Shown here: positions 15,602 to 23,677 of the stretch, piece after piece
How the letters are laid out: every line of letters begins with the position of its first letter
How positions within the stretch are numbered: the first letter of the stretch is position 1
Notes under the pieces: generated by a model
The model's input: only the letters and a program-made list of their open reading frames with translations
Databases searched by the model: none
Told to the model about the DNA's origin: nothing
Assembly: GCA_949298875.1 (NCBI GenBank)
Contig: CASFYI010000052.1
Span: 1 to 50,105 of the forward strand
Source: an uncultured Methanomassiliicoccales archaeon
Lineage (GTDB): Archaea > Thermoplasmatota > Thermoplasmata > Methanomassiliicoccales > Methanomethylophilaceae
Direction of reading: 5' to 3'
DNA length: 50,105 bases
Translations under genes and position numbers: made by a program

Positions 15602-17095
15602 TCAGTCCCTGACCTTCTTGCCGCACTTGGGGCACCAGTCTGCATTAGCAGGGATCTGCTCGCCGCAGTGGGGGCAGGGGACGGTCTCGGTGGTCACATC
15701 CACGGTGCCGTCGGCATGGGATACCTCGACCTCCTCCTTCTCGTCGAACCTCGCGCCGCACTTGGGGCACACGACCGCATCGGCCGGCACCTCCACGCCG
15801 CACTCGGAGCAGACGACGTAGTCGTTCTTGTGCTTCCTCATCTCGTCCGGCACGTCGATGTAGGCGCCGCACTTCCTGCAGACGACCTCTCCGGGCAGGA
15901 CCATGGCACCGCAGGACTTGCAGCGTCCGTATCCCTGAGGGTACAGCCTTCCCTCGGCCTCCATCTTCTCGCGGGTCTTCATGGCGCTGCGCCTCATCAG
16001 GGCGGAGAACGCAAGGATGATGAAGAACAGGAGAGCGATCTCGAAGGTCATGTAGGCCCCTCCGTAGAAGCAGGCCTTCGTGAAGTCGCTGGACGTCATG
16101 CCGGTGTCGTAGATGAACGAGTATCCGGCGAACGCCTTGTCGCCCTCGCCCATCTGCACCATTATGGCTCCGATGGTCCCCGCGGAGACTCCCTCGAGAA
16201 CGGCCTTGCCACTGTACCATCCGTCGGCGCCGAGCGTCAGGTCGGAGGACTTGAACTCCTGGGAATCTACATCCTTCGTGGAATGGAAGGAGTGGAAGGC
16301 GATCATGTTGCTCTCCTGCTGGAGGACGGTGACCTTCAGGTTCGAATCCTCGACGGGGTCCAGGGAGAGCCCGTGTCCGTCCTCGGTCTCGATGACCAGG
16401 GAGTAGTAGGTGTCATTCTTCTCGTCCTGGAGCAGGACGGCGACGTCCTCGACCGTAAGCGTGACCGTTGTCCTGGAAGGCTCCTTGTCCGTCCCGGCCT
16501 CATAGGACTGCGCGACCGATATTCCGGAGAGGGTCACGGCATCGCCGTTGGAATCCACGGCGGATACGGCGAACGTGTCGCCTGAATCCAGGCCTGTCAC
16601 CTTGATCTGGGCTGTGAGCGATCCGCTGGCGGGCACCCACAGGTCCGCGGCGGCATCGGCATCCGGGCCGATGCTGCTGCCGGTGAAGGACAGCGTCCCG
16701 TTAGGATTGATCTCGTAGCTGAGGACGTACGCACCCTCAGCCTCGTCGTACTCGAGCTGGATCCCGGCAACCGTGTCGGTGTCGCTGATCTCCGTGTTCA
16801 CATCGTCCAGACTGCCGCTGGCGTATGTGCCGACGAGAAGCGACAGCAGTATGAAAACCACCCCTGTGACGACCTTCACCCTGACGGAGATGACCTTCAG
16901 GAAATGGGGTATCATGTAGAGGACGACGGCTATTATCAGGACTCCCAGGCACTGGCTGGTCAGCCCCATGTATTCGAGCAGCAGAGCGAGGGCGATCGCC
17001 GCCACTATCGCCAGAAGCTGCTTGGGTGAGAGGGCCTTGAAATCGTCGCGGAACCCCGCCACGAGGGATTTCTTGCCCCCGACGTTATCTGTCAT
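15602..17095 (-). CDS. Membrane protein with extracytoplasmic domain and C-terminal zinc ribbons
   Basis: A 497-residue protein from the ATG at 17095, which sits 25-30 nt after a TATA-like ACAATAAAATAG (leaderless); the frame extends to 17152 but those residues precede the likely transcript start. Order: cytosolic 1-25; three hydrophobic segments at about 26-100; a beta-rich, T/S/D-rich outer region at about 100-340 (including FTGSSIGPDADAAADLW and TVTLTVEDVAVLL); another transmembrane helix at about 350-372; then three zinc-ribbon motifs (CKSCGAMVLPGEVVCRKCGAY; CSECGVEVPADAVVCPKCGA; CPHCGEQIPANADWCPKCG). A sensor that couples an outside domain to cytosolic ribbons is a fair guess; nothing is proven. 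Confidence 0.8.
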   Translation of the reverse strand: MTDNVGGKKSLVAGFRDDFKALSPKQLLAIVAAIALALLLEYMGLTSQCLGVLIIAVVLYMIPHFLKVISVRVKVVTGVVFILLSLLVGTYASGSLDDVNTEISDTDTVAGIQLEYDEAEGAYVLSYEINPNGTLSFTGSSIGPDADAAADLWVPASGSLTAQIKVTGLDSGDTFAVSAVDSNGDAVTLSGISVAQSYEAGTDKEPSRTTVTLTVEDVAVLLQDEKNDTYYSLVIETEDGHGLSLDPVEDSNLKVTVLQQESNMIAFHSFHSTKDVDSQEFKSSDLTLGADGWYSGKAVLEGVSAGTIGAIMVQMGEGDKAFAGYSFIYDTGMTSSDFTKACFYGGAYMTFEIALLFFIILAFSALMRRSAMKTREKMEAEGRLYPQGYGRCKSCGAMVLPGEVVCRKCGAYIDVPDEMRKHKNDYVVCSECGVEVPADAVVCPKCGARFDEKEEVEVSHADGTVDVTTETVPCPHCGEQIPANADWCPKCGKKVRD

Positions 17096-17205
17096 CGTAC
17101 AAGCCATCATGCGGTCTATTTTATTGTTTGCTGGGAGGGCTTCCGATTTCACGTCCGTCGCGCTCGAATCCCCTTATTTATATGAGCACCAGATTAGGGG
17201 GCCCC

Positions 17206-18138
17206 ATGAGCTTCGTAGTCGTTACATGTCCCGGTTGCCAGCGCAAGACCCTCCTCGACGAGATCGACGGCAGGGGTTTCTGCATGTACTGCGGAACCGC
17301 CCTCGACATCTCGAAGGACGAGTCCTTCGACCTGCCTGACATGTTCGGGGAGACCGTCCATATGATGGTGGACATGGCGAAGGAGCTCAATTTCACAAAG
17401 GAGCCCTGGTACGAGGAGATCGAGGGGACCCTCGACAGGATCTCCGCCGGCGAATACGCCGATGCGGCCGACATGCTCTCAGAGGACCTGAGGGACAGGG
17501 ACGTCGAGACCCGCGACGACATCCGCCGCGCCGCCATCGTCAGGCTCATCAGCGGCATGCTCGAAAGCTCCAGCGCCGGGGAGCCCTACAAGGGTGGGAT
17601 CGTGCCCCTAGCCGACATCCTGCAGTTCGAGGGCCTCGAGGACGAGGAGCCCCTGAGCACCCCGGAGCTCATCCTGACCATCGTGGACAGCCTGGCATCC
17701 CCCGACACGGTCGTCGCCGGGGAGGATTCCGCCTACGGCCTCATGACCACCGCCTTCAGGCTCGTCAGGGACCTCGTGGAGATCGACCCCGACATCATGG
17801 ACCAGGTCATGGCGGCCAAGAGGCTCATGGACATGAGCGAGATGCTCTCCGAGACCCTCAGGGAGATGGATCCCGATTCCGACGTCGCCGACGACATCGA
17901 CTACATCTTCGATGCCGCCTCCTGCCTCTTCGACGCGGCTACCGCGGTCATGATGGAGATGGACGACGATGCGATCGAGCAGGCCGTCGAGCGCAACAAG
18001 GCCGACTGGAGCCTCGGAGAGGTCGCCGCGGAGCTCATCTCCAGGATCGACGACCAGGGGTTCGACCCGTCGGAGGTGTTCTGGGACACCCTGGAGAAGG
18101 ATTCGGCCGACTACGTCTCCAAGTACTTCGGCCAGTGA
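17206..18138 (+). CDS. Zinc-ribbon N-terminus plus all-helical acidic protein
   Basis: A 310-residue protein from the ATG at 17206; a TATA-like TTATTTATATG (about 17173-17183) is spaced for a leaderless mRNA. Residues 1-40 form a zinc ribbon (VTCPGCQRKTLLDEIDGRGFCMYCGTAL). The remaining 270 residues are helical and very acidic, without catalytic motifs. It runs in the same direction as the DRG GTPase, 24 nt apart, so probably an operon. Function unknown. Confidence 0.75.
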   Translation: MSFVVVTCPGCQRKTLLDEIDGRGFCMYCGTALDISKDESFDLPDMFGETVHMMVDMAKELNFTKEPWYEEIEGTLDRISAGEYADAADMLSEDLRDRDVETRDDIRRAAIVRLISGMLESSSAGEPYKGGIVPLADILQFEGLEDEEPLSTPELILTIVDSLASPDTVVAGEDSAYGLMTTAFRLVRDLVEIDPDIMDQVMAAKRLMDMSEMLSETLREMDPDSDVADDIDYIFDAASCLFDAATAVMMEMDDDAIEQAVERNKADWSLGEVAAELISRIDDQGFDPSEVFWDTLEKDSADYVSKYFGQ

Positions 18139-18162
18139 ATCGGCAGCAGGCGGTGAGGGGTC

Positions 18163-19263
18163 ATGGGAACGATCGAGGATCAGATCAAGGAGCTGGAGAA
18201 CGAGATCTCCAAGACCAAATACAACAAGGCCACCGAGGGACACATCGGGAAGCTGAAGGCGAAGATCGCCAGGCTCACGATGGAGGAGGAGAAACGCCGT
18301 TCGTCCAAGGGCCCCACCAAGGGATTCTACGTCAAGAAGGCCGGGAACGCCACCGTCGCCCTGGTCGGATTCCCGTCCGTCGGTAAATCCACCCTCCTGA
18401 ACCAGCTCACCGGTGCGAAGTCCGAGGTCGGCGCCTACCACTTCACCACCCTCGACGTCGTCCCGGGGATCATGGAGTACAACCACGCCAAGATCCAGAT
18501 CCTGGACATGCCCGGTCTGATCAAGGACGCGTCCCGCGGCAAGGGACGCGGAAGGGAGGTCATCGCGGCCGCCAGGTCCGCCGATGTGATCCTCCTGGTG
18601 TGCGACGTCTTCAACCCGAAGATGGACGTCCTCTTCAGGGAGCTGTACAACGCCGGCATCCGCCTCAACCAGAAGAAGCCGGACGTCGTCATCACCGGCT
18701 CCGACCACGGCGGAATCCTCGTTAAGCCGACGCTGAAGCTCACCAAGATCGACGTCGAGACCATCAAGGACATGACCGCCGCCTACGGCCATGTAAACGC
18801 GACGGTCGTCGTCCGTGAGGACATCGACGTGGAGCAGATGCTCGACGTCCTCGCAGGGAACCGCGTGTACATCAAGGCCATAATGGCCATCAACAAGGTG
18901 GATCTCGCGAAGCCAGGCGAGCTCGAGGCGGCTCTGGACCTCCACAAGGACTACCGCTGCATCCCCATCTCCGCCGCGACCGGATACGGGATCAAGGACC
19001 TCCAGCAGGGCCTCTACGACACCATCGACATGATCCGCATCTTCCTCAAGCCGCAGGGCCAGGAGGCGGACCTGGACATCCCGCTCATCGTCAAGAGGGG
19101 GAACACCGTCGGCGACGTCTGCGAGCTCATCCACCGCGACTTCAAGAACAACTTCCGCTACGCGATGATCTGGGGGAAGAGCGCCAAGTTCCCCGGCCAG
19201 ACCGTCGGTATGGAGCACGTCGTGGCGGACGAGGACATAGTCTGCATCATCGTCAAGAGATGA
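18163..19263 (+). CDS. DRG-family GTPase (OBG/TGS GTPase)
   Basis: A 366-residue GTPase of the archaeal/eukaryotic DRG (Rbg) group. Residues 1-50 are the basic coiled helix typical of DRG. GTPase motifs: G1 GFPSVGKS (69-76), switch I FTTLDVVPG, G3 DMPGLIKDASRGKGRGREV (DRG-type), G4 NKVD (about 245). The S5D2L insertion is in the middle, and the TGS domain is at about 290-366 (DIPLIVKRGNTVGDVCELIHRDF). DRG proteins bind stalled or translating ribosomes. GAGGGGTC lies before the ATG. Confidence 0.95.
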   Translation: MGTIEDQIKELENEISKTKYNKATEGHIGKLKAKIARLTMEEEKRRSSKGPTKGFYVKKAGNATVALVGFPSVGKSTLLNQLTGAKSEVGAYHFTTLDVVPGIMEYNHAKIQILDMPGLIKDASRGKGRGREVIAAARSADVILLVCDVFNPKMDVLFRELYNAGIRLNQKKPDVVITGSDHGGILVKPTLKLTKIDVETIKDMTAAYGHVNATVVVREDIDVEQMLDVLAGNRVYIKAIMAINKVDLAKPGELEAALDLHKDYRCIPISAATGYGIKDLQQGLYDTIDMIRIFLKPQGQEADLDIPLIVKRGNTVGDVCELIHRDFKNNFRYAMIWGKSAKFPGQTVGMEHVVADEDIVCIIVKR

Positions 19264-19332
19264 TGCGCGGGGATCCTCCCGATCCCGTCTCCCATTCACA
19301 CACTATATGAACCCCCGCCACTTCACCCTGGC

Positions 19333-20253
19333 ATGGCAAAGAGAGATCTCATCTCCGTTTCAGACATGGAGGCCGAGTGGCCGGATCTTGTCGACCTTGC
19401 GATCAAGCTCAAGGCCGAGCGCGGACACCACGGCGACCCACTCAAGGGTAAAACCCTCGCGATGATCTTCGAGAAGCCCAGCACCCGCACCAGGATCTCG
19501 TTCGACGTGGCCATCACCGAGCTCGGTGGCCACGCGCTCTACATCGACGAGTCCAAGATGCAGATGGGCGTCCACAGCGAGACCGTCGAGGACACCGCCC
19601 GCGTCATGAGCAGGTTCGTCCACGGCATCATGTACCGCGCCTTCGACTACAAGATGATGGACAAGTTCGGCGAGTGGGCCTCCGTCCCCGTCATCAGCGG
19701 ACTCGACAACCTCGAGCACCCCTGCCAGGCCCTCGCAGACATGGTCACCATCAAGGAGAAGCTCGGAGGATTCCGCGGCAAGAAGCTCGTCTACCTCGGC
19801 GACGGCAACAACGTGTGCAACTCCCTGCTCTACGCCTGCGCCATCATGGGCATGGACATGGTCGCCTGCTGCCCCGCGGTGCGCATGCCCAACGCCGAGA
19901 TCATGCTGAAGGCGTCCCAGATCGCCGAGAAGAACGGCTCCAAGATCATCGCATCCCACGAGCCCAGGGAGGCCTGCAAGGACGCCGACGTCCTCTACAC
20001 CGACACCTGGATCTCCATGGGAGACAGCACTCCCGAGGCTGACGCCATCAAGCTGTTCCACGACTATCAGATCAACGACGACCTCATCTCCATCGCGAAG
20101 CCCACCTGCATCGTGATGCACTGCCTCCCCGCCCACAGGGGACAGGAGATCACCAACGAGGTCATCGAGGGGCCGCACAGCGTCGTCTTCGACCAGGCCG
20201 AGAACAGGCTCCACGCTCAGAAGGCCGTCCTCTACACCCTGATGAAGGACTGA
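19333..20253 (+). CDS. argF: Ornithine carbamoyltransferase
   Basis: A 306-residue enzyme that makes citrulline from ornithine and carbamoyl phosphate in arginine synthesis. Diagnostic motifs are all present: STRTRISFD (50-58, carbamoyl-phosphate binding), LDNLEHPCQALADM (HPCQ), DGNNVCNSLLYACAIMGMD, and the ornithine-binding HCLPAHRGQEI. The length is normal for the family. A TATA-like ACTATATGA about 25 nt before the ATG suggests a leaderless message. Single-gene unit, ended by a hairpin at 20263. Confidence 0.97.
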   Translation: MAKRDLISVSDMEAEWPDLVDLAIKLKAERGHHGDPLKGKTLAMIFEKPSTRTRISFDVAITELGGHALYIDESKMQMGVHSETVEDTARVMSRFVHGIMYRAFDYKMMDKFGEWASVPVISGLDNLEHPCQALADMVTIKEKLGGFRGKKLVYLGDGNNVCNSLLYACAIMGMDMVACCPAVRMPNAEIMLKASQIAEKNGSKIIASHEPREACKDADVLYTDTWISMGDSTPEADAIKLFHDYQINDDLISIAKPTCIVMHCLPAHRGQEITNEVIEGPHSVVFDQAENRLHAQKAVLYTLMKD

Positions 20254-20262
20254 AACCCATTG

Positions 20263-20280
20263 CCGGCGGGAGACCGCCGG
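20263..20280 (+). terminator. Hairpin after argF
   Basis: CCGGCGG (20263-20269), GAGA loop, CCGCCGG (20274-20280), then a pyrimidine-rich stretch (ACACTTCTTCC). 10 nt after the argF stop. The remaining bases to 20434 contain no supported gene. Confidence 0.55.
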
Positions 20281-20434
20281 ACACTTCTTCCATATTCATC
20301 CGAGAGGATACCCACATCAACCATTTTCTCTATGCTTTGAGATTATCGGCTTAACAATCCGCTCGAATGCTACAGCCCTATGGGTTGCAATAAATCATCC
20401 ATACATTGGGATGAGTCAAATCAATGAGAATAGC

Positions 20435-20458
20435 CCCCCGAAGGGGGTAAGGGGTTTC
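20435..20458 (-). terminator. AAACCCCTTAC motif and hairpin after the methyltransferase gene
   Basis: Read leftward from the stop: GAAACCCCTTAC (20458-20447) runs into a hairpin, CCCCC / GGGGG with a 3-nt loop (20443-20447 and 20435-20439), then a moderately T-rich tract. The CTTAC motif resembles the one found after other genes in this window. Confidence 0.5.
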
Positions 20459-20470
20459 AGGGGGACGGCT

Positions 20471-21508
20471 TCAGGCCAGTCCCTTGATGGTCTTGACGAA
20501 GGCCTCCATGTTCTCGTCGGGGGTGGCGACGGCGATACCGCATCCGGAGGACAGGACGTTGAATCCGGCCTTGGCGGAGCGGAGGGCGCCCTCAACGACC
20601 TCCTCGGGGGTTCCCTGGAACAGCGGCCTGACAGATCCGACGTTTCCGACCAGAACGGTCTTTCCGCCGACCTTGGCGACAGCGTCCTCGGGGGCAACCT
20701 TCTCCTCGATGGAGATTCCGGTGACACCGGTTCCAACCATCTGGTCGAGGATGGGCAGGGTGTCTCCGCAGATGTGCAGGACGGTGTACTTGCCCTCCTT
20801 GGGCTTCAGGGCGGTCCTGACGTGCTTTCCAGCGGCCTCCTCGAACATGTCGGGGGCGAGCATGTCGGTGGATCCGGAAGGCTCGGAGCACTGGACGACA
20901 TCGGCACCGGCGTCCATCAGGGCGTGGGTGTAGGCGGTGACGTAGGGGTTGACGGCGTCGACCCACTTGTCGACCTCCTCGGGGCACATCATCATTCCGA
21001 AGACGAGGTTCTCGGTGTTGACGAGGTTTCCGGTGAGGGTGAAGGGTCCGGTGTTTCCGGCGACGATTGCGTACTCCTCTCCGTGGGTCTTCTTCATGAT
21101 TCCCATGGCCTCGATGGCGACGGCAACCCTTCCGGTCTTGAGGAAGTCCTCGATCGGCATCATGGTGGCGGGGTCGTCGTACTCTCCCATCATGGGGTCG
21201 AACTTGAAGGGGTGCTCCTTGATCATAGGGGCGGCGTCCTTCTTGTCGACCTGAACGCGGGCACCAAGGGTGTCAGCCTCAGCGGTGAGGCAGAAGGGGG
21301 CCCTGACGCACTCGAAGCCGAAGACGTCGGCCTGGGCGCATCCGAGTTTGGCCATCAGCTGGGCGTCCTTGTGGGCCTCGGGCCAGGCGGCGCCGACTTT
21401 CTCCATCTGTCCGAGGGTGGCGGACTGGGTGAAGATGGCCACCGGGGGCCTGTCCAGGGACTCGTGGTTCATCGCTGCGAGCACTCTCTCTCTAGGAGTC
21501 ATTGTCAT
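20471..21508 (-). CDS. Methylcobamide:coenzyme M methyltransferase (MtaA/MtbA family)
   Basis: A 345-residue zinc enzyme of the uroporphyrinogen-decarboxylase fold that transfers the methyl group of a methylated corrinoid protein to coenzyme M. Motifs: TPRERVLAAMNHESLDRPPV at the N-terminus, FTQSATLGQMEKVGAAWPEAH, then the zinc site HICGD (HxC) and the late cysteine SSGCGIAVATPDENM. The first region looks closest to MtbA (methylamine branch), but MtaA (methanol) cannot be excluded. The ATG at 21508 has AGGAG 8 nt upstream; the frame extends to 21577 without support. No substrate methyltransferase or corrinoid gene is adjacent, so its partner lies elsewhere. Confidence 0.92.
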   Translation of the reverse strand: MTMTPRERVLAAMNHESLDRPPVAIFTQSATLGQMEKVGAAWPEAHKDAQLMAKLGCAQADVFGFECVRAPFCLTAEADTLGARVQVDKKDAAPMIKEHPFKFDPMMGEYDDPATMMPIEDFLKTGRVAVAIEAMGIMKKTHGEEYAIVAGNTGPFTLTGNLVNTENLVFGMMMCPEEVDKWVDAVNPYVTAYTHALMDAGADVVQCSEPSGSTDMLAPDMFEEAAGKHVRTALKPKEGKYTVLHICGDTLPILDQMVGTGVTGISIEEKVAPEDAVAKVGGKTVLVGNVGSVRPLFQGTPEEVVEGALRSAKAGFNVLSSGCGIAVATPDENMEAFVKTIKGLA

Positions 21509-21649
21509 GATAGGTTCTCCTGTGGGCGAGTATGGGATTTTCATTCTTAAAGGATACGCACAACGGAAGAACGGCATCCAAAGCTGCCTTTGATTAATTT
21601 AGCCAGCACGTTAGCAGAATAATTGGATGTATAATCCAGATTACCGATT

Positions 21650-22372
21650 TCATACCTTGACATCAGACAAGTCGCGGAGGGTTCCCATGTCCATCAGACC
21701 CATGTCGGTGATGCCGTATATCCTGGCACTCCCGAAGTCGCAGGCCTTGAGAGCAGGGGCCATGACGCAGTCCTCATCGGCCACCAGATCGTTCCCCGAG
21801 GAGAACGGGCTGAACGGGGGCATGACTATCACGCCCTCCCGCTCCGCATGGACGAAGCAGAGCATCTTCATCCCTCCCCCGACGGAGCCTGCTATGCGGA
21901 TGGACGGGTGCTCATGACCGATGATGACCGGCCTGACCCCCGAATCCACATGACCGTGCTCCAGACGGTAGCCCATGATGTCCACATGGTCAACCGCCAG
22001 CACCCCGAGGTCCGAGATTATGTTCTGTATGTAGTTGTCGTGGTTTCCCTTGACCACGACGACCTCGGCGGCCTCGGACACCATCTCTATGATGCCGCGG
22101 ACCTGGTCGCGCTCCTCACGGCCAGCGCGCCTGAAGTCGTGCTTCACATCGCCGAGCAGGACCAGCCTCTCGGGCTCGTACCTGCTCAGCAGATCGTTCA
22201 GGGCGTCGCGTATGGATCCGGTGTTGATCCTCGGGAGATAGAGACCGTCCTGCTCCAGTGCGTGCTCGTATCCGAGATGCAGGTCGCCGATGACCGCCGT
22301 GGGGCCGTCGTCCAGAAGAAGGCACTTGTCGTTGGTGATGCGCACGCCGGGACGGATCTCCAGAGTTCTCAT
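21650..22372 (-). CDS. Metallophosphoesterase (COG1407 type)
   Basis: A 240-residue calcineurin-like phosphoesterase. Metal-binding motifs: VIGDLHLGYE (GDxHxG), LLGDVKHD (GDxxH), VKGNHDN (GNHD), DHVDIMGYRLEHGHVD and VIIGHEHPSI (GHxH). This order matches the archaeal COG1407 group often encoded near DNA-repair helicases (Lhr) and sometimes annotated as phosphoesterase of unknown substrate. A TATA-like CATTTTATCCC lies about 25 nt before the ATG, so probably leaderless. Confidence 0.92.
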   Translation of the reverse strand: MRTLEIRPGVRITNDKCLLLDDGPTAVIGDLHLGYEHALEQDGLYLPRINTGSIRDALNDLLSRYEPERLVLLGDVKHDFRRAGREERDQVRGIIEMVSEAAEVVVVKGNHDNYIQNIISDLGVLAVDHVDIMGYRLEHGHVDSGVRPVIIGHEHPSIRIAGSVGGGMKMLCFVHAEREGVIVMPPFSPFSSGNDLVADEDCVMAPALKACDFGSARIYGITDMGLMDMGTLRDLSDVKV

Positions 22373-22440
22373 GTTCGGACACCCAATGCGCTGTCGGGAT
22401 AAAATGGGGGTCTCCGCCTGGGCGGCGGGTCACACCCCTT

Positions 22441-22563
22441 TCAGTTTGTTCTCGTGCCGTATCCGGCGGGAGTCGCGGGGCCGTCGATGGGCTGGCCGCA
22501 GGTGGGACACATCGAAAACGGGTACAGCGATGGGATTTCCTTCCCGCAGTATATGCATCTCAT
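22441..22563 (-). CDS. 40-residue zinc-ribbon peptide
   Basis: A short open frame with ATG at 22563 and TGA at 22441-22443. The peptide carries a zinc ribbon, CIYCGKEI (Cys3, Cys6) and MCPTCGQPI, followed by a flexible G/P/T-rich tail. A TATA-like TCTTTAAGGA stands about 28 nt before the ATG, in line with a leaderless mRNA. It lies between the metallophosphoesterase and the UvrA-like gene with no overlap. Two clean CxxC pairs in frame make a real gene likely. Confidence 0.65.
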   Translation of the reverse strand: MRCIYCGKEIPSLYPFSMCPTCGQPIDGPATPAGYGTRTN

Positions 22564-22678
22564 TGATCCGTCGAACCGGTCACCCATCCTTAAAGACCGA
22601 CGTCCCTACCAATGCATCCTGTATCAACAGCCCCCTGTTGTTGGATGGATGGGAGCCGAGGACTGGAACATATCAGCA

Positions 22679-23677
22679 TCAATTTTCGTCCATTTCCCCC
22701 TTGGGAACACCCTCGTACAACTCGGCAAGATATCTGCCGGTGACGCTCGCCGGGTCCCCGGCGACCTGCTCAGGTGTGCCGCGGGAGACGATGCGCCCGC
22801 CCTCGTCCCCTCCGCCGGGACCCATGTCGATCACGTAGTCGGCGTTGGAGATCAGGTCGAGGTCATGTTCGATGACGACCACCGTCGCACCGGCGGCCAA
22901 GAGCCCGTCGAAGACGGCCATCAACCTCTCGACGTCCAGCGGATGCAGGCCGATAGTCGGCTCGTCGAAGACGAACACAGAACCGTCCTGACTCCTGCCC
23001 ATCTCGGACGCCAGCTTGAGCCTCTGCGCCTCCCCTCCCGAGAGGGACGGTGTGGACTCGCCGAGGGTCAGATATCCGAGACCCAGATCCGACAGGACCC
23101 TTAGTTTGACCCCTGCCTTGGTGCCTTTGAGGGCCCCAGATGCCTCGTCCACGGTCATTGCCATCAGATCGATGATGGAATGGTCCGCTCCGTCCGCGGA
23201 GCGCCATTTGACCCGCTCCGCGCGTTCCGAGTATCTGCTCCCGCCGCAGTCCGGACAGACCATGTCGACATCCGGCAGGAACTGCACGTCCATCGTCACG
23301 GACCCCGTGCCGTCGCAGCCCTGGCATCTGAGGGATCCGGTGTTGTAGGAGAAGTCGGAGGCCTTCAGGCCCGCTGACTTGGCCCCATCGGTGGAGGCGA
23401 ACATGCGTCTGAGATCGTCCAGGACGCCGCAGTATGTCACCACCGTCGACCTAACGTTGGAACCGATGGGCGTGGCGTCGATCAGCTTCGCCGAGGTCAC
23501 GCCCTGCGCGTCCACGGACAGCACATGGGGGACGTCCTCGCCGTTGAGCGCCGGGACGAGGCTCTCCAGCACCATCGTGGTCTTGCCGGACCCGGAGACA
23601 CCTGTCACGGCTGTGAGCCTGTTCCTGGGGATGCGGACCTCCAGCGGCTTCACCGTGTGTATCCGGCCTGTGGTCAT
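22679..23677 (-). CDS. UvrA-like ABC ATPase, C-terminal half (continues from 25219 through an in-frame TAG)
   Basis: A 332-residue frame that begins at the codon immediately after the TAG ending the N-terminal half, in the same frame. It has the second nucleotide-binding domain of UvrA-type proteins: Walker A GVSGSGKTT, zinc-finger cysteines (CQGCDGTGS, CPDCGGSRY), signature LSGGEAQRLKLA, Walker B FVFDEPTIGLHP and a switch His (VVVIEHDLDL). No clear SD precedes the ATG. The two halves would join into an 846-residue protein, the length of the short UvrA class without UvrB-binding domains, which is known for antibiotic-resistance ABC proteins. Whether it is made as a separate subunit, a readthrough product or not at all is open. 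Confidence 0.85.
   Translation of the reverse strand: MTTGRIHTVKPLEVRIPRNRLTAVTGVSGSGKTTMVLESLVPALNGEDVPHVLSVDAQGVTSAKLIDATPIGSNVRSTVVTYCGVLDDLRRMFASTDGAKSAGLKASDFSYNTGSLRCQGCDGTGSVTMDVQFLPDVDMVCPDCGGSRYSERAERVKWRSADGADHSIIDLMAMTVDEASGALKGTKAGVKLRVLSDLGLGYLTLGESTPSLSGGEAQRLKLASEMGRSQDGSVFVFDEPTIGLHPLDVERLMAVFDGLLAAGATVVVIEHDLDLISNADYVIDMGPGGGDEGGRIVSRGTPEQVAGDPASVTGRYLAELYEGVPKGEMDEN

Noticed and set aside
20281-20434. A small RNA gene between argF and the methyltransferase gene
   Set aside because: No promoter plus terminator pair and no stable fold beyond the two terminator hairpins could be seen by eye.
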